Assembly: GCA_947074295.1 (NCBI GenBank)
Contig: CAMTPC010000003.1
Coordinates: 1 to 64,000, forward strand
From: an uncultured Bacteroides sp.
GTDB lineage: Bacteria > Bacteroidota > Bacteroidia > Bacteroidales > Bacteroidaceae
DNA length: 64,000 nucleotides
Reading direction: 5' to 3'
The notes under the pieces are model-generated. The model had not been told where the DNA came from. It did not search any database and saw nothing but the letters and a program-made list of their open reading frames with translations. How positions within the stretch are numbered: the first letter of the stretch is position 1; each line of letters opens with the position of its first letter. Positions 27,008 through 33,890 of this stretch are shown here, one piece after another. Both the position numbers and the translations under genes were made by a program.

Positions 27008-27015
27008 TATATTTG
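27008..27015 (+). promoter_or_regulatory. Candidate -7 box for the pseudouridine synthase gene
   Basis: TATATTTG matches TAnnTTTG, 54 bases before the ATG. The leader also carries the small GGCC-GTGA-GGCC hairpin (27030-27041). The -33 element is not clear. Confidence 0.35.
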
Positions 27016-27068
27016 CGTATAATAAATCAGGCCGTGAGGCCCAAGTTTAATTTTATAAGAAAAGAATA

Positions 27069-28541
27069 ATGAGCACAGAAAATGATGATTGGCGCTACAA
27101 CTCAGACGAGGAACGCCCAGGAGCAGGCCGTGATGGCAACAGATCGTATAACAGAGAAGGTGGATATAACCGTCCATCGTACAACCGCGAAGGCGGTGAC
27201 AGACCCTCTTACAACCGTGAAGGTGGTGATCGTCCCTACCGCCCACGTTTTAACCCTAACAGTGACCGTCCACAACGCCCTCGCTATAATAGCAATGATG
27301 GCGGCGACCGTCCACGCTACAACAATGATGGCGGTGGTGATCGTCCATACACTCCACGTCCACGCTATAACAATGGTGAAGGTGGCGACCGTCCTTATAC
27401 TCCACGTCCACGCTACAACAACGAAGGTGGTGAGGGCAATAGCTATAACCGTCCGCAACGTCCACGTTTTAACAATGGTGGTGGTGCTGGTGGTGATCGT
27501 CCATACACTCCACGCCCACGCTATAACAATGGCGAAGGTGGTGACCGCCCTTACACTCCACGTCCACGCTATAACAATGGCGAAGGTGGCGAAGGTGGCA
27601 ACCGTCCTTACACTCCACGTCCACGCTATAATAACAATGGTGGTGGCGGCTATAACAGCGGTGGTGGCTATAATAATGGTGGCGGCTACAACCGTGGCTA
27701 CAACAATGGCGGTGGCAACCGTCCATACAGCAACCGACCACAGCGTCGCTCGGCTGACTATGATCCCAATGCGAAATATAGCAAGAAGAAACAAATAGAA
27801 TATAAGGAACAATTCGTTGATCCCAATGAACCAATCCGTTTGAACAAGTTCTTGGCTAACGCTGGAGTTTGCTCTCGTCGTGAGGCTGATGAATTTATCA
27901 CAGCAGGTGTAGTGACCGTAAATGGTGAAGTGGTGACAGAATTGGGTACTAAGATCAAACGCTCTGACGAAGTGAAGTTCCACGAACAAAACGTGAGCAT
28001 TGAGCGCAAGATTTATGTATTGCTCAATAAACCCAAAGATTGTGTGACTACATCGGATGATCCACAGGCACGTAAGACGGTGATGGACCTTGTAAAAGGT
28101 GCTTGCACGGAGCGTATATACCCTGTAGGTCGTCTGGATAGAAATACTACGGGTGTATTGCTGTTGACCAATGACGGTGATTTGGCTTCTAAGCTAACTC
28201 ATCCTAAGTACTTGAAGAAGAAAATCTATCATGTACATTTGGACAAGAATCTTACTAAAGCTGACTTGGAGCAAATCGCTGCTGGTGTTCAGTTGGAAGA
28301 TGGTGAGATTCATGCAGATGCAATCAGCTATATAGATGATAGAAAAGACGAGGTGGGCATTGAAATCCACTCGGGCAAAAACCGTATAGTACGTCGTATC
28401 TTCGAATCGTTGGGCTACAAGGTGACCAAACTAGACCGCGTCTTCTTTGCCGGATTGACAAAGAAAGGTCTACGAAGAGGTGACTGGCGTTACTTGACCG
28501 AGCCAGAAGTAAACTTCTTACGTATGGGTTCGTTTGAATAA
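27069..28541 (+). CDS. RsuA/RluB-family pseudouridine synthase with low-complexity R/G/N/Y-rich N-terminus
   Basis: This 490-residue protein has two unlike halves. Residues about 1-235 are low-complexity sequence rich in Arg, Gly, Asn, Tyr and Pro, with at least five copies of RPYTPRPRYNN separated by GE/GGD spacers. Residues about 255-310 form an S4 RNA-binding domain (RLNKFLANAGVCSRREADEFI), followed by the catalytic domain with Asp357 in GRLDRNTTG and the KNRIVRRIFE motif. The core isomerises uridine to pseudouridine in rRNA, most likely 23S or 16S as in RluB/RsuA. The N-terminal part is probably disordered and may bind RNA or promote condensation (inference). Codons of the repeat vary, so selection on the peptide is likely. 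Confidence 0.88.
   Translation: MSTENDDWRYNSDEERPGAGRDGNRSYNREGGYNRPSYNREGGDRPSYNREGGDRPYRPRFNPNSDRPQRPRYNSNDGGDRPRYNNDGGGDRPYTPRPRYNNGEGGDRPYTPRPRYNNEGGEGNSYNRPQRPRFNNGGGAGGDRPYTPRPRYNNGEGGDRPYTPRPRYNNGEGGEGGNRPYTPRPRYNNNGGGGYNSGGGYNNGGGYNRGYNNGGGNRPYSNRPQRRSADYDPNAKYSKKKQIEYKEQFVDPNEPIRLNKFLANAGVCSRREADEFITAGVVTVNGEVVTELGTKIKRSDEVKFHEQNVSIERKIYVLLNKPKDCVTTSDDPQARKTVMDLVKGACTERIYPVGRLDRNTTGVLLLTNDGDLASKLTHPKYLKKKIYHVHLDKNLTKADLEQIAAGVQLEDGEIHADAISYIDDRKDEVGIEIHSGKNRIVRRIFESLGYKVTKLDRVFFAGLTKKGLRRGDWRYLTEPEVNFLRMGSFE
27330..27650 (+). repeat. In-frame tandem repeats encoding RPYTPRPRYNN units
   Basis: Five imperfect units of about 45-50 bases recur within this stretch, two pairs of them nearly adjacent. 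Each contains CGTCC-NTA-NACTCCACG followed by CGCTATAACAAT-like sequence. They lie wholly inside the pseudouridine synthase gene and explain the long open frames on the other strand and in other phases here. Unit number may vary between strains by slippage or recombination. Confidence 0.8.
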
Positions 28542-28576
28542 TGAAAGAGAGAATATAACATATAAGATATAAAGGA

Positions 28577-28628
28577 CAGCAGGTAGATACACTTATAATA
28601 AAGGTGTAGTCCTACCTGCTGACTTTTA
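28577..28628 (+). terminator. Terminator after the pseudouridine synthase gene
   Basis: CAGCAGGTAG (28577-28586) pairs perfectly with CTACCTGCTG (28612-28621). An inner TACACTT/AAGGTGTA stem has one bulge, and a short CTTTTAAT tail follows. It ends 35 bases before asnS. Confidence 0.65.
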
Positions 28629-28662
28629 ATACCCTTCTATAGTAAAAATATACACGATATTT

Positions 28663-30066
28663 ATGGAAAAAATAAGCAGAACAAAGATTGTTGATCTGTT
28701 GAAGCGTGAAGATTTTGGCGCTATGGTCAACGTAAAAGGTTGGGTTCGTACCCGTAGAGGCAGTAAGCAGGTTAGCTTTGTGGCATTGAATGATGGTTCT
28801 ACTATTAATAATGTGCAGATTGTGATTGACCTTGCCAACTTTGACGAAGAGATGTTGAAGCAGATTACTACTGGCGCTTGTATCAGCGTGAATGGTAAGA
28901 TGGTAGAATCGGTAGGCTCGGGGCAGAAAGTGGAGTTGCAAGCTGTCGAAATAGAAATTCTTGGTGCTTGTGACAATACATACCCTTTGCAGAAGAAAGG
29001 TCACTCGCTGGAATTTCTTCGGGAAATAGCTCACTTGCGTCCACGTACCAATACCTTTGGTGCAGTGTTCCGCATTCGTCATCATATGGCTATGGCTGTG
29101 CACCAGTTCTTCCATAAGAAAGGCTTCTTCTACTTCCATACACCTATCATCACGGCTTCTGATTGTGAAGGTGCCGGACAGATGTTCCAGGTGACTACCT
29201 TGAACTTGTATGATTTGAAGAAGGATGAAGAGGGTTCGATCATCTATAAGGATGACTTCTTTGGCAAACAGGCTAGTTTGACAGTTTCGGGGCAGCTCGA
29301 AGGTGAGTTGGCTGCTACGGCACTTGGTGCCATATATACTTTTGGTCCTACATTCCGTGCGGAAAACTCGAACACGCCACGCCATTTGGCTGAATTCTGG
29401 ATGATAGAACCAGAAGTGGCTTTCAATGACATTACGGACAATATGGATCTGGCCGAAGAGTTCATCAAGTATTGTGTGCAATGGGCTTTGGATAACTGTA
29501 TGGATGATATCAAATTCTTGAACGATATGTTCGACAAGGGTTTGATTGAACGTCTGCATAGCGTGTTGGGCGAAGACTTTGTACGTCTGCCTTATACAGA
29601 AGGTATCAAGATATTGGAGCAAGCCGTGTTGGATGGTCGTAAGTTCGAATTCCCTATCTATTGGGGTGTGGACTTGGCTTCTGAGCATGAACGCTACTTA
29701 GTTGAAGAGCATTTCAAACGTCCGGTGATCTTGACTGACTATCCAAAAGAGATTAAGGCATTCTATATGAAGCAAAACGAAGACGGTAAAACGGTTCGTG
29801 CTATGGATGTTCTCTTCCCGAAAATCGGTGAAATTATCGGCGGTTCTGAGCGTGAGGCTGACTATAATAAACTTGTGACTCGCATCGAAGAAATGCAGAT
29901 TCCTATGAAGGATATGTGGTGGTATCTGGATACGCGCAAGTTTGGTACATGTCCACACGCTGGGTTCGGTCTTGGCTTTGAGCGTCTGTTGCTCTTCGTG
30001 ACAGGTATGGCTAACATCCGCGATGTGATACCATTCCCGCGTACGCCCGATAACGCAGAATTCTAA
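28663..30066 (+). CDS. asnS: Asparaginyl-tRNA synthetase
   Basis: This 467-residue class IIb synthetase charges tRNA-Asn with asparagine. An N-terminal OB-fold anticodon-binding domain (about 15-105, [23 protein letters not shown]) leads into the catalytic domain. Motif 2 is at [25 protein letters not shown] (about 227-250) and motif 3 at [15 protein letters not shown] (about 435-450). The active-site sequence and the PFPRTP tail separate it from AspRS. Having AsnRS means the cell need not rely on the amidotransferase route for Asn-tRNA. The gene is single, between two terminators. Confidence 0.97.
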   Translation: MEKISRTKIVDLLKREDFGAMVNVKGWVRTRRGSKQVSFVALNDGSTINNVQIVIDLANFDEEMLKQITTGACISVNGKMVESVGSGQKVELQAVEIEILGACDNTYPLQKKGHSLEFLREIAHLRPRTNTFGAVFRIRHHMAMAVHQFFHKKGFFYFHTPIITASDCEGAGQMFQVTTLNLYDLKKDEEGSIIYKDDFFGKQASLTVSGQLEGELAATALGAIYTFGPTFRAENSNTPRHLAEFWMIEPEVAFNDITDNMDLAEEFIKYCVQWALDNCMDDIKFLNDMFDKGLIERLHSVLGEDFVRLPYTEGIKILEQAVLDGRKFEFPIYWGVDLASEHERYLVEEHFKRPVILTDYPKEIKAFYMKQNEDGKTVRAMDVLFPKIGEIIGGSEREADYNKLVTRIEEMQIPMKDMWWYLDTRKFGTCPHAGFGLGFERLLLFVTGMANIRDVIPFPRTPDNAEF

Positions 30067-30075
30067 TCGGATATC

Positions 30076-30104
30076 TCCATGTCTGCCTTGCTGGCAGACA
30101 TGGA
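30076..30104 (+). other. Perfect 12-pair hairpin after asnS
   Basis: TCCATGTCTGCC pairs with GGCAGACATGGA over the loop TTGCT. No T-run follows, and a classic terminator lies 21 bases on. It may protect the 3' end of the asnS message or act as a first barrier. Confidence 0.65.
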
Positions 30105-30125
30105 TGTAAATATAAAGTTAATGAA

Positions 30126-30158
30126 GAGAGCGCCCGCTTGTTGGGTGCTCTCTTTTTC
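30126..30158 (+). terminator. Terminator between asnS and rplM
   Basis: GAGAGCGCCC (30126-30135) pairs with GGGTGCTCTC (30143-30152), including one G-T pair, over a 7-base loop. It is followed by TTTTTC. Confidence 0.85.
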
Positions 30159-30235
30159 AATTGCTAAATCTCTTTAACCCTTATGTCATTTAGTGCTAAG
30201 TATCAATAGGATAAAAGAAAAAAAAACTGAAATAG

Positions 30236-30266
30236 TTTGTCGTTTCGTGCGAAATGAGTAATTTTG
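30236..30266 (+). promoter_or_regulatory. Promoter of rplM-rpsI
   Basis: TTTG (30236-30239), 19 bases, TAATTTTG (30259-30266) is an exact match to the Bacteroidetes -33/-7 consensus. The predicted start near 30273 leaves a leader of about 120 bases before the rplM GTG. Confidence 0.75.
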
Positions 30267-30297
30267 CAAGCCGATTATTATCTGAATAAGATAAGAG

Positions 30298-30354
30298 ATT
30301 CATTCAGAGTGGGTTAGTATTCCTTTGTCCGGGGAGGCCTGAGCCATGATGAAT
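30298..30354 (+). ncRNA. Structured 5' leader of rplM-rpsI, candidate ribosomal-protein autoregulatory element
   Basis: ATTCAT (30298-30303) pairs with ATGAAT (30349-30354). Inside it GGTTAG (30312-30317) pairs with CTGAGCC (30339-30345) with one bulge and one wobble, and CCT (30322-30324) with AGG (30335-30337), giving a three-tier hairpin. It lies in the leader of an L13-S9 operon, where autogenous control is known in other phyla. That it binds L13 or S9 here is inference. Confidence 0.45.
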
Positions 30355-30392
30355 AAAAAATTTTAGTAGTAACAATAAAAACAAAATTAAGA

Positions 30393-30854
30393 GTGGATAC
30401 TTTAAGTTACAAGACCATTTCTGCAAACCAAGCAACAGTGACCAAAGAATGGGTAGTTGTTGATGCTGCCGGCCAAACATTGGGTCGCCTAGGTGCTAAA
30501 GTTGCGAAACTTTTGAGAGGTAAGTACAAACCTAACTTCACCCCTCACGTTGATTGTGGTGATAATGTGATTATTATCAACGCAGATAAAGTAGTATTAA
30601 CTGGAAACAAATGGAATGACCGTGTATATCTTTCATATACTGGCTATCCTGGTGGACAGAGAGCAATTACTCCTGCTCGTTTGATCGCTAAGCCTAATGG
30701 CGAAGATAAATTGTTGAGAAAAGTAGTAAAGGGTATGCTTCCTAAGAACAGACTTGGTGCTAAATTGCTTTCTAATCTGTACGTTTACGCTGGTAGCGAA
30801 CATAAGCATGAGGCTCAAAGCCCTAAAACAATTGATATAAACTTACTTAAATAA
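30393..30854 (+). CDS. rplM: 50S ribosomal protein L13 (GTG start)
   Basis: This is a 153-residue ribosomal protein of the large subunit, needed early in 50S assembly. Family motifs include WVVVDAAGQTLGRLGAKVAKLLRGK (about 21-45), VIIINADKVVLTGNKW (about 58-73) and VVKGMLPKNRLGAKLLSNLYVY (about 108-130). The only start giving the full N-terminus MDTLSYKTISAN is a GTG at 30393, with no nearby upstream in-frame ATG. A GTG start in such a highly expressed gene is notable. rpsI follows after 7 bases in the usual L13-S9 order. Confidence 0.96.
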   Translation: MDTLSYKTISANQATVTKEWVVVDAAGQTLGRLGAKVAKLLRGKYKPNFTPHVDCGDNVIIINADKVVLTGNKWNDRVYLSYTGYPGGQRAITPARLIAKPNGEDKLLRKVVKGMLPKNRLGAKLLSNLYVYAGSEHKHEAQSPKTIDINLLK

Positions 30855-30861
30855 TATATAG

Positions 30862-31248
30862 ATGGAAGTAATTAACGCATTAGGCAGACGTAAACGTGCA
30901 ATTGCACGTATCTTCGTAACAGAAGGTACAGGTAAGATTACGATTAACAAACGCGACCTTGAAACCTATTTCCCATCATCTATTCTTCAGTATGTTGTAA
31001 AACAACCATTGACTAAACTTGGTGTTGCTGAAAAATATGATATCAAAGTAAATCTTTGTGGTGGTGGTTTCACTGGCCAGTCTCAAGCTCTTCGCTTGGC
31101 TATTGCTCGTGCATTGGTTAAGATGAACGCTGAAGACAAAGCTGCTCTTCGTGCTGAAGGCTTCATGACACGTGATCCACGTTCTGTAGAACGTAAGAAA
31201 CCGGGTCAACCTAAAGCTCGTAGAAGATTCCAGTTCAGCAAACGTTAA
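30862..31248 (+). CDS. rpsI: 30S ribosomal protein S9
   Basis: This is a 128-residue small-subunit protein whose C-terminal tail reaches the P-site tRNA. It has the S9 N-terminus NALGRRKRAIARIFVTEG, the central LCGGGFTGQSQALRLAIARAL (about 68-88), and the basic tail ERKKPGQPKARRRFQFSKR, which ends in the conserved S-K-R. It sits 7 bases behind rplM with no promoter between, so they are one operon. Length and sequence are ordinary. Confidence 0.97.
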   Translation: MEVINALGRRKRAIARIFVTEGTGKITINKRDLETYFPSSILQYVVKQPLTKLGVAEKYDIKVNLCGGGFTGQSQALRLAIARALVKMNAEDKAALRAEGFMTRDPRSVERKKPGQPKARRRFQFSKR

Positions 31249-31270
31249 TATGCTGTTCTACGAATCTGCT

Positions 31271-31338
31271 GTTTAGTATCTAAACTACTGGGACTCTTCT
31301 ATACATTATTATATAAGGCTACCCAGCGGTTGGTTTAG
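31271..31338 (+). ncRNA. Candidate alternative-fold leader of rpsB
   Basis: CTAAAC (31280-31285) can pair either with the upstream GTTTAG (31271-31276, 3-base loop) or with the downstream GTTTAG (31333-31338). The second fold also contains CTGGG (31288-31292) pairing with CCCAG (31322-31326). It lies in the spacer between rpsI and rpsB. A switch in the rpsB leader is possible but unproven. Confidence 0.4.
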
Positions 31339-31382
31339 AATGAAAACAAAAAAGAAAGTAAACAAATTAAAAGAAGAAAAGA

Positions 31383-32219
31383 ATGTCAAGAACAAATTTT
31401 GATACATTATTGGAAGCCGGATGTCACTTCGGACACCTTAAAAGAAAGTGGAATCCTGCAATGGCTCCTTATATCTTCATGGAACGTAATGGTATTCATA
31501 TCATCGACCTCCATAAGACCGTTGCTAAAATTGACGAAGCTGCTGAAGCTTTGAAGCAAATCGCTAAATCGGGTAAAAAAATCCTTTTTGTTGCTACTAA
31601 AAAACAAGCGAAACAAGTGGTAGCCGAAAAAGCGCAATCGGTAAACATGCCTTATGTTATCGAACGCTGGCCAGGTGGTATGTTGACTAACTTCCCTACA
31701 ATCCGTAAAGCGGTGAAGAAGATGGCAACTATCGACAAACTGACTAATGACGGTACTTACTCAAACTTGTCAAAACGCGAAGTCCTTCAGATCTCTCGTC
31801 AACGTGCTAAGTTGGACAAGACTTTGGGCTCAATCGCTGACCTAACTCGTCTTCCTTCGGCTCTTTTCGTGGTTGACGTGATGAAAGAACACATCGCTGT
31901 TCGCGAAGCTAACCGTCTAGGTATACCTGTATTCGCTATCGTTGATACAAACTCTGATCCTTCAAATATTGATTTTGTAATCCCAGCTAATGACGATGCT
32001 ACAAAATCTATCGAAGTAATCCTTGACGCTTGTTGCGCTGCTATGACTGAAGGTCTAGAAGAACGCAAAGCTGAAAAGATCGATATGGAGGCTGCAGGCG
32101 AAGCTTCTGCTACTAAAGGCAAGAAGAGATCTGCAAAAGCTCGTATGGACAAATCAGACGAGGAAGCTATCAACGCTGCTAAAGCAGCTGCCTTCATCAA
32201 AGAAGACGACGAAGCTTAA
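31383..32219 (+). CDS. rpsB: 30S ribosomal protein S2
   Basis: This is a 278-residue small-subunit protein. The family N-terminus LLEAGCHFGHLKRKWNPAMAPYIF, the RWPGGMLTNFPTIRK segment (about 97-111), and the IPVFAIVDTNSDPSNIDFVIPANDDA block (about 180-205) are all present. A lysine- and alanine-rich C-terminal extension (about 230-278, KGKKRSAKARMDKSDEEA) is typical of Bacteroidales S2 and probably flexible. It follows rpsI by 134 bases and precedes tsf by 150, the classic rpsB-tsf order. Both gaps contain structured RNA. Confidence 0.96.
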   Translation: MSRTNFDTLLEAGCHFGHLKRKWNPAMAPYIFMERNGIHIIDLHKTVAKIDEAAEALKQIAKSGKKILFVATKKQAKQVVAEKAQSVNMPYVIERWPGGMLTNFPTIRKAVKKMATIDKLTNDGTYSNLSKREVLQISRQRAKLDKTLGSIADLTRLPSALFVVDVMKEHIAVREANRLGIPVFAIVDTNSDPSNIDFVIPANDDATKSIEVILDACCAAMTEGLEERKAEKIDMEAAGEASATKGKKRSAKARMDKSDEEAINAAKAAAFIKEDDEA

Positions 32220-32231
32220 TCAAGCATATAT

Positions 32232-32340
32232 TTAAGTAGTCAAGTAATAGTTAAGTAGTCGCGACTGTGCGAATACACTTGTTGTAGCCAATAAACTTGC
32301 TTGACTACTTAACTATTATATATTGGCTACTTATTTTTTT
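32232..32340 (+). ncRNA. Attenuator-like competing repeats between rpsB and tsf
   Basis: Two copies of TTAAGTAGTC (32232-32241 and 32251-32260) are followed by one complementary segment at 32301-32317. That segment can pair over 12 bases with copy 1 (TTAAGTAGTCAA) or 15 bases with copy 2 (AATAGTTAAGTAGTC, 32246-32260). Interleaved with this, TAGCCAATA (32285-32293) pairs with TATTGGCTA (32321-32329), which is followed by CTTATTTTTTT. The arrangement allows competing or pseudoknotted folds, one of them terminator-like, and could set the tsf to rpsB ratio. Confidence 0.5.
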
Positions 32341-32369
32341 ATATATAAACGAATTAAAAATAGAATACT

Positions 32370-33362
32370 ATGGCTGTAACAATGGCTGATATTACCAAAC
32401 TCCGCAAATTGACTGGAGCAGGTATGATGGATTGCAAGAATGCATTGAACGATGCAGAAGGTGATTTTGACAAAGCAGTGAAGATTATTCGCGAAAAAGG
32501 ACAAGCAGTTGCTGCTAAACGTTCTGACCGTGAAGCTTCTGAAGGTTGTGTTTTGGTAAAAGTTGATGGCGGCTTTGGCGCTGTTATCGCTTTGAAATGC
32601 GAAACTGACTTCGTTGCTAAGAATGAGGATTTCGTGAAATTGACTCAAGATATTTTGGATGCTGCCGTAGCTAACAGATGTAAGACAATCGAAGAGGTTA
32701 ACGCTCTTCCATTAGGTGACATCACTGTAGCGCAAGCTGTAATCGATAGAAGTGGTATCACTGGCGAGAAAATGGAGCTTGATGGCTACACAACTCTTGA
32801 AGGTGCTTCTGTAGCTTCATACAACCACCAAAACAAAAACTTCCTTTGTACAATGGTAGCATTGAACGAAGTGGTTGACGCTCATGTTGGTCGTGACATC
32901 GCTATGCAAGTAGCTGCGATGAACCCAGTAGCTGTAAACGAAGCAGGTGTTCCTGATGCTGTGAAAGAAGCTGAAATGCAAGTAGCTATCGATAAGACTA
33001 AATTGGAGCAAATCCAAAAAGCTGTTGAAGTGGCTCTGAAGAAAGCTGGTTTCAATCTTTACATCGCTGAAAACGAAGAACACCTTAATGAAGGTATCAT
33101 GAAGGGTTCTATCACTGAAGAGCAAGCTGAAGAAATTCGCCAATTGAAGCAAAAAGTTGCTGACGAAAAAGCTGCTAACATGCCAGAAGCTATGATCGAA
33201 AAGATCGCTCAAGGTCGTCTTAACAAGTTCTATAAAGAATCTTGCTTGTTGAACCAAGAGTTTATCCAAGATGGTAGCAAGACTGTTGCTGAATACTTGA
33301 AATCAATCAACAAGGATTTGACTGTAACAGGTTTCTGCCGTTTGACATTGCGTGCTGAATAA
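32370..33362 (+). CDS. tsf: Elongation factor Ts
   Basis: This 330-residue guanine-nucleotide exchange factor reloads EF-Tu with GTP. The N-terminal UBA-like part has LRKLTGAGMMDCKNALNDAEGDFDKAVKIIREKG (about 10-45). The TDFVAKN motif at about 84-90, which contacts EF-Tu, is intact, and the two core subdomains follow. The ATG at 32370 gives MAVTMADITKL, and Met5 is an alternative start nearer the family norm. A terminator follows the stop closely, so rpsB-tsf ends here. Confidence 0.96.
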   Translation: MAVTMADITKLRKLTGAGMMDCKNALNDAEGDFDKAVKIIREKGQAVAAKRSDREASEGCVLVKVDGGFGAVIALKCETDFVAKNEDFVKLTQDILDAAVANRCKTIEEVNALPLGDITVAQAVIDRSGITGEKMELDGYTTLEGASVASYNHQNKNFLCTMVALNEVVDAHVGRDIAMQVAAMNPVAVNEAGVPDAVKEAEMQVAIDKTKLEQIQKAVEVALKKAGFNLYIAENEEHLNEGIMKGSITEEQAEEIRQLKQKVADEKAANMPEAMIEKIAQGRLNKFYKESCLLNQEFIQDGSKTVAEYLKSINKDLTVTGFCRLTLRAE

Positions 33363-33398
33363 TCTTATCTTACGATAGATTGAAATAATATAAAGAAA

Positions 33399-33428
33399 GC
33401 CGTCAGAACTAAATCTGACGGCTTTTTC
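33399..33428 (+). terminator. Terminator after tsf
   Basis: GCCGTCAGA (33399-33407) pairs perfectly with TCTGACGGC (33414-33422) over a 6-base loop. It is preceded by AAA and followed by TTTTTC. Confidence 0.9.
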
Positions 33429-33448
33429 TGTTGCTAGATAGAGCTAGA

Positions 33449-33799
33449 TCAACCTCCTACGGGTTTGGTTCTAGAATATCCTTCTTTTTTCAATAATTCT
33501 ATTATCTTTACCTTGAAGTCACCTTGCACGATAATTTCTGCGTCTTTGGCCGAGCCGCCTACACCGCATTTGCTCTTTAGCAATTTACCCAACGCCTTGA
33601 GGTCATCATCACTGCCAATAAAACCTGTGATTAAAGTGACAACCTTGCCTCCACGGTTCTTTCTATCTAGCTGAACACGTAGATTTTGTTGATCTTTTGG
33701 TAGAGTTTCGACATCGTCATTGTCCTCTACGTCATATTTATAGTCCGGATTAGTGGAATAAACAACGTTCAACCGGTCTTTCCAATCATTTTTATTCAT
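33449..33799 (-). CDS. SUI1/eIF1-type translation initiation factor (YciH family)
   Basis: This is a 116-residue protein. The C-terminal half (about 45-116) is a SUI1 domain with [46 protein letters not shown] and the helix ending [11 protein letters not shown]. An acidic N-terminus ([15 protein letters not shown]) precedes it. In bacteria such YciH proteins are thought to influence start-codon or initiator-tRNA fidelity, though their role is poorly defined. The frame stays open upstream to an ATG at 33940, but that lies beyond the likely promoter and inside the divergent gene, so the start [10 protein letters not shown] at 33799 was chosen. Confidence 0.88.
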   Translation of the reverse strand: MNKNDWKDRLNVVYSTNPDYKYDVEDNDDVETLPKDQQNLRVQLDRKNRGGKVVTLITGFIGSDDDLKALGKLLKSKCGVGGSAKDAEIIVQGDFKVKIIELLKKEGYSRTKPVGG

Positions 33800-33822
33800 A
33801 TTTTTGTTTAGTTTATTATAGT

Positions 33823-33854
33823 CAAAGTTATAGTTTTGCTGAAATATATCCAAC
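33823..33854 (-). promoter_or_regulatory. Candidate promoter of the SUI1-type gene
   Basis: The minus strand reads GTTG (33851-33854), 20 bases, TAACTTTG (33823-33830), close to the TTTG-N19-TAnnTTTG consensus. It supports the short start at 33799. Confidence 0.45.
33831..33838 (+). promoter_or_regulatory. Candidate -7 box for the DUF5686 gene
   Basis: TAGTTTTG matches TAnnTTTG on the plus strand and directly abuts the minus-strand -7 box (33823-33830) of the divergent gene. The nearest TTTG upstream is 24 bases away, longer than usual. Confidence 0.4.
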
Positions 33855-33890
33855 ATATTTCTCGATATATACCTTTTTATTAAGAATCTT

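Larger units (their letters stand above)
30067..30392. other. Spacer between asnS and rplM: two hairpins, promoter and structured leader
   Basis: This spacer of about 326 bases contains no gene. In order it has a 12-pair perfect hairpin (30076-30104), a terminator (30126-30158), an excellent Bacteroidetes promoter (30236-30266), and a folded leader (30298-30354) ahead of the GTG start of rplM. Confidence 0.8.

Noticed and set aside
27330-27650. CRISPR-like regular repeats
   Set aside because: Repeats are in-frame coding units with variable spacing and no unique spacers. No cas genes are present.
27102-27989. 295-codon open frame on the minus strand, and another long plus-strand frame at 27082-27798
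   Set aside because: Both arise from the GC-biased repeat codons of the pseudouridine synthase N-terminus. The translations are low-complexity Thr/Val/Ala/His or Ile/Trp strings with no domain, and the true frame continues into a recognisable enzyme.
28612-29688. 358-codon minus-strand open frame antisense to asnS
   Set aside because: The opposite strand encodes a complete, conserved asparaginyl-tRNA synthetase. The antisense translation shows no domain or signal.
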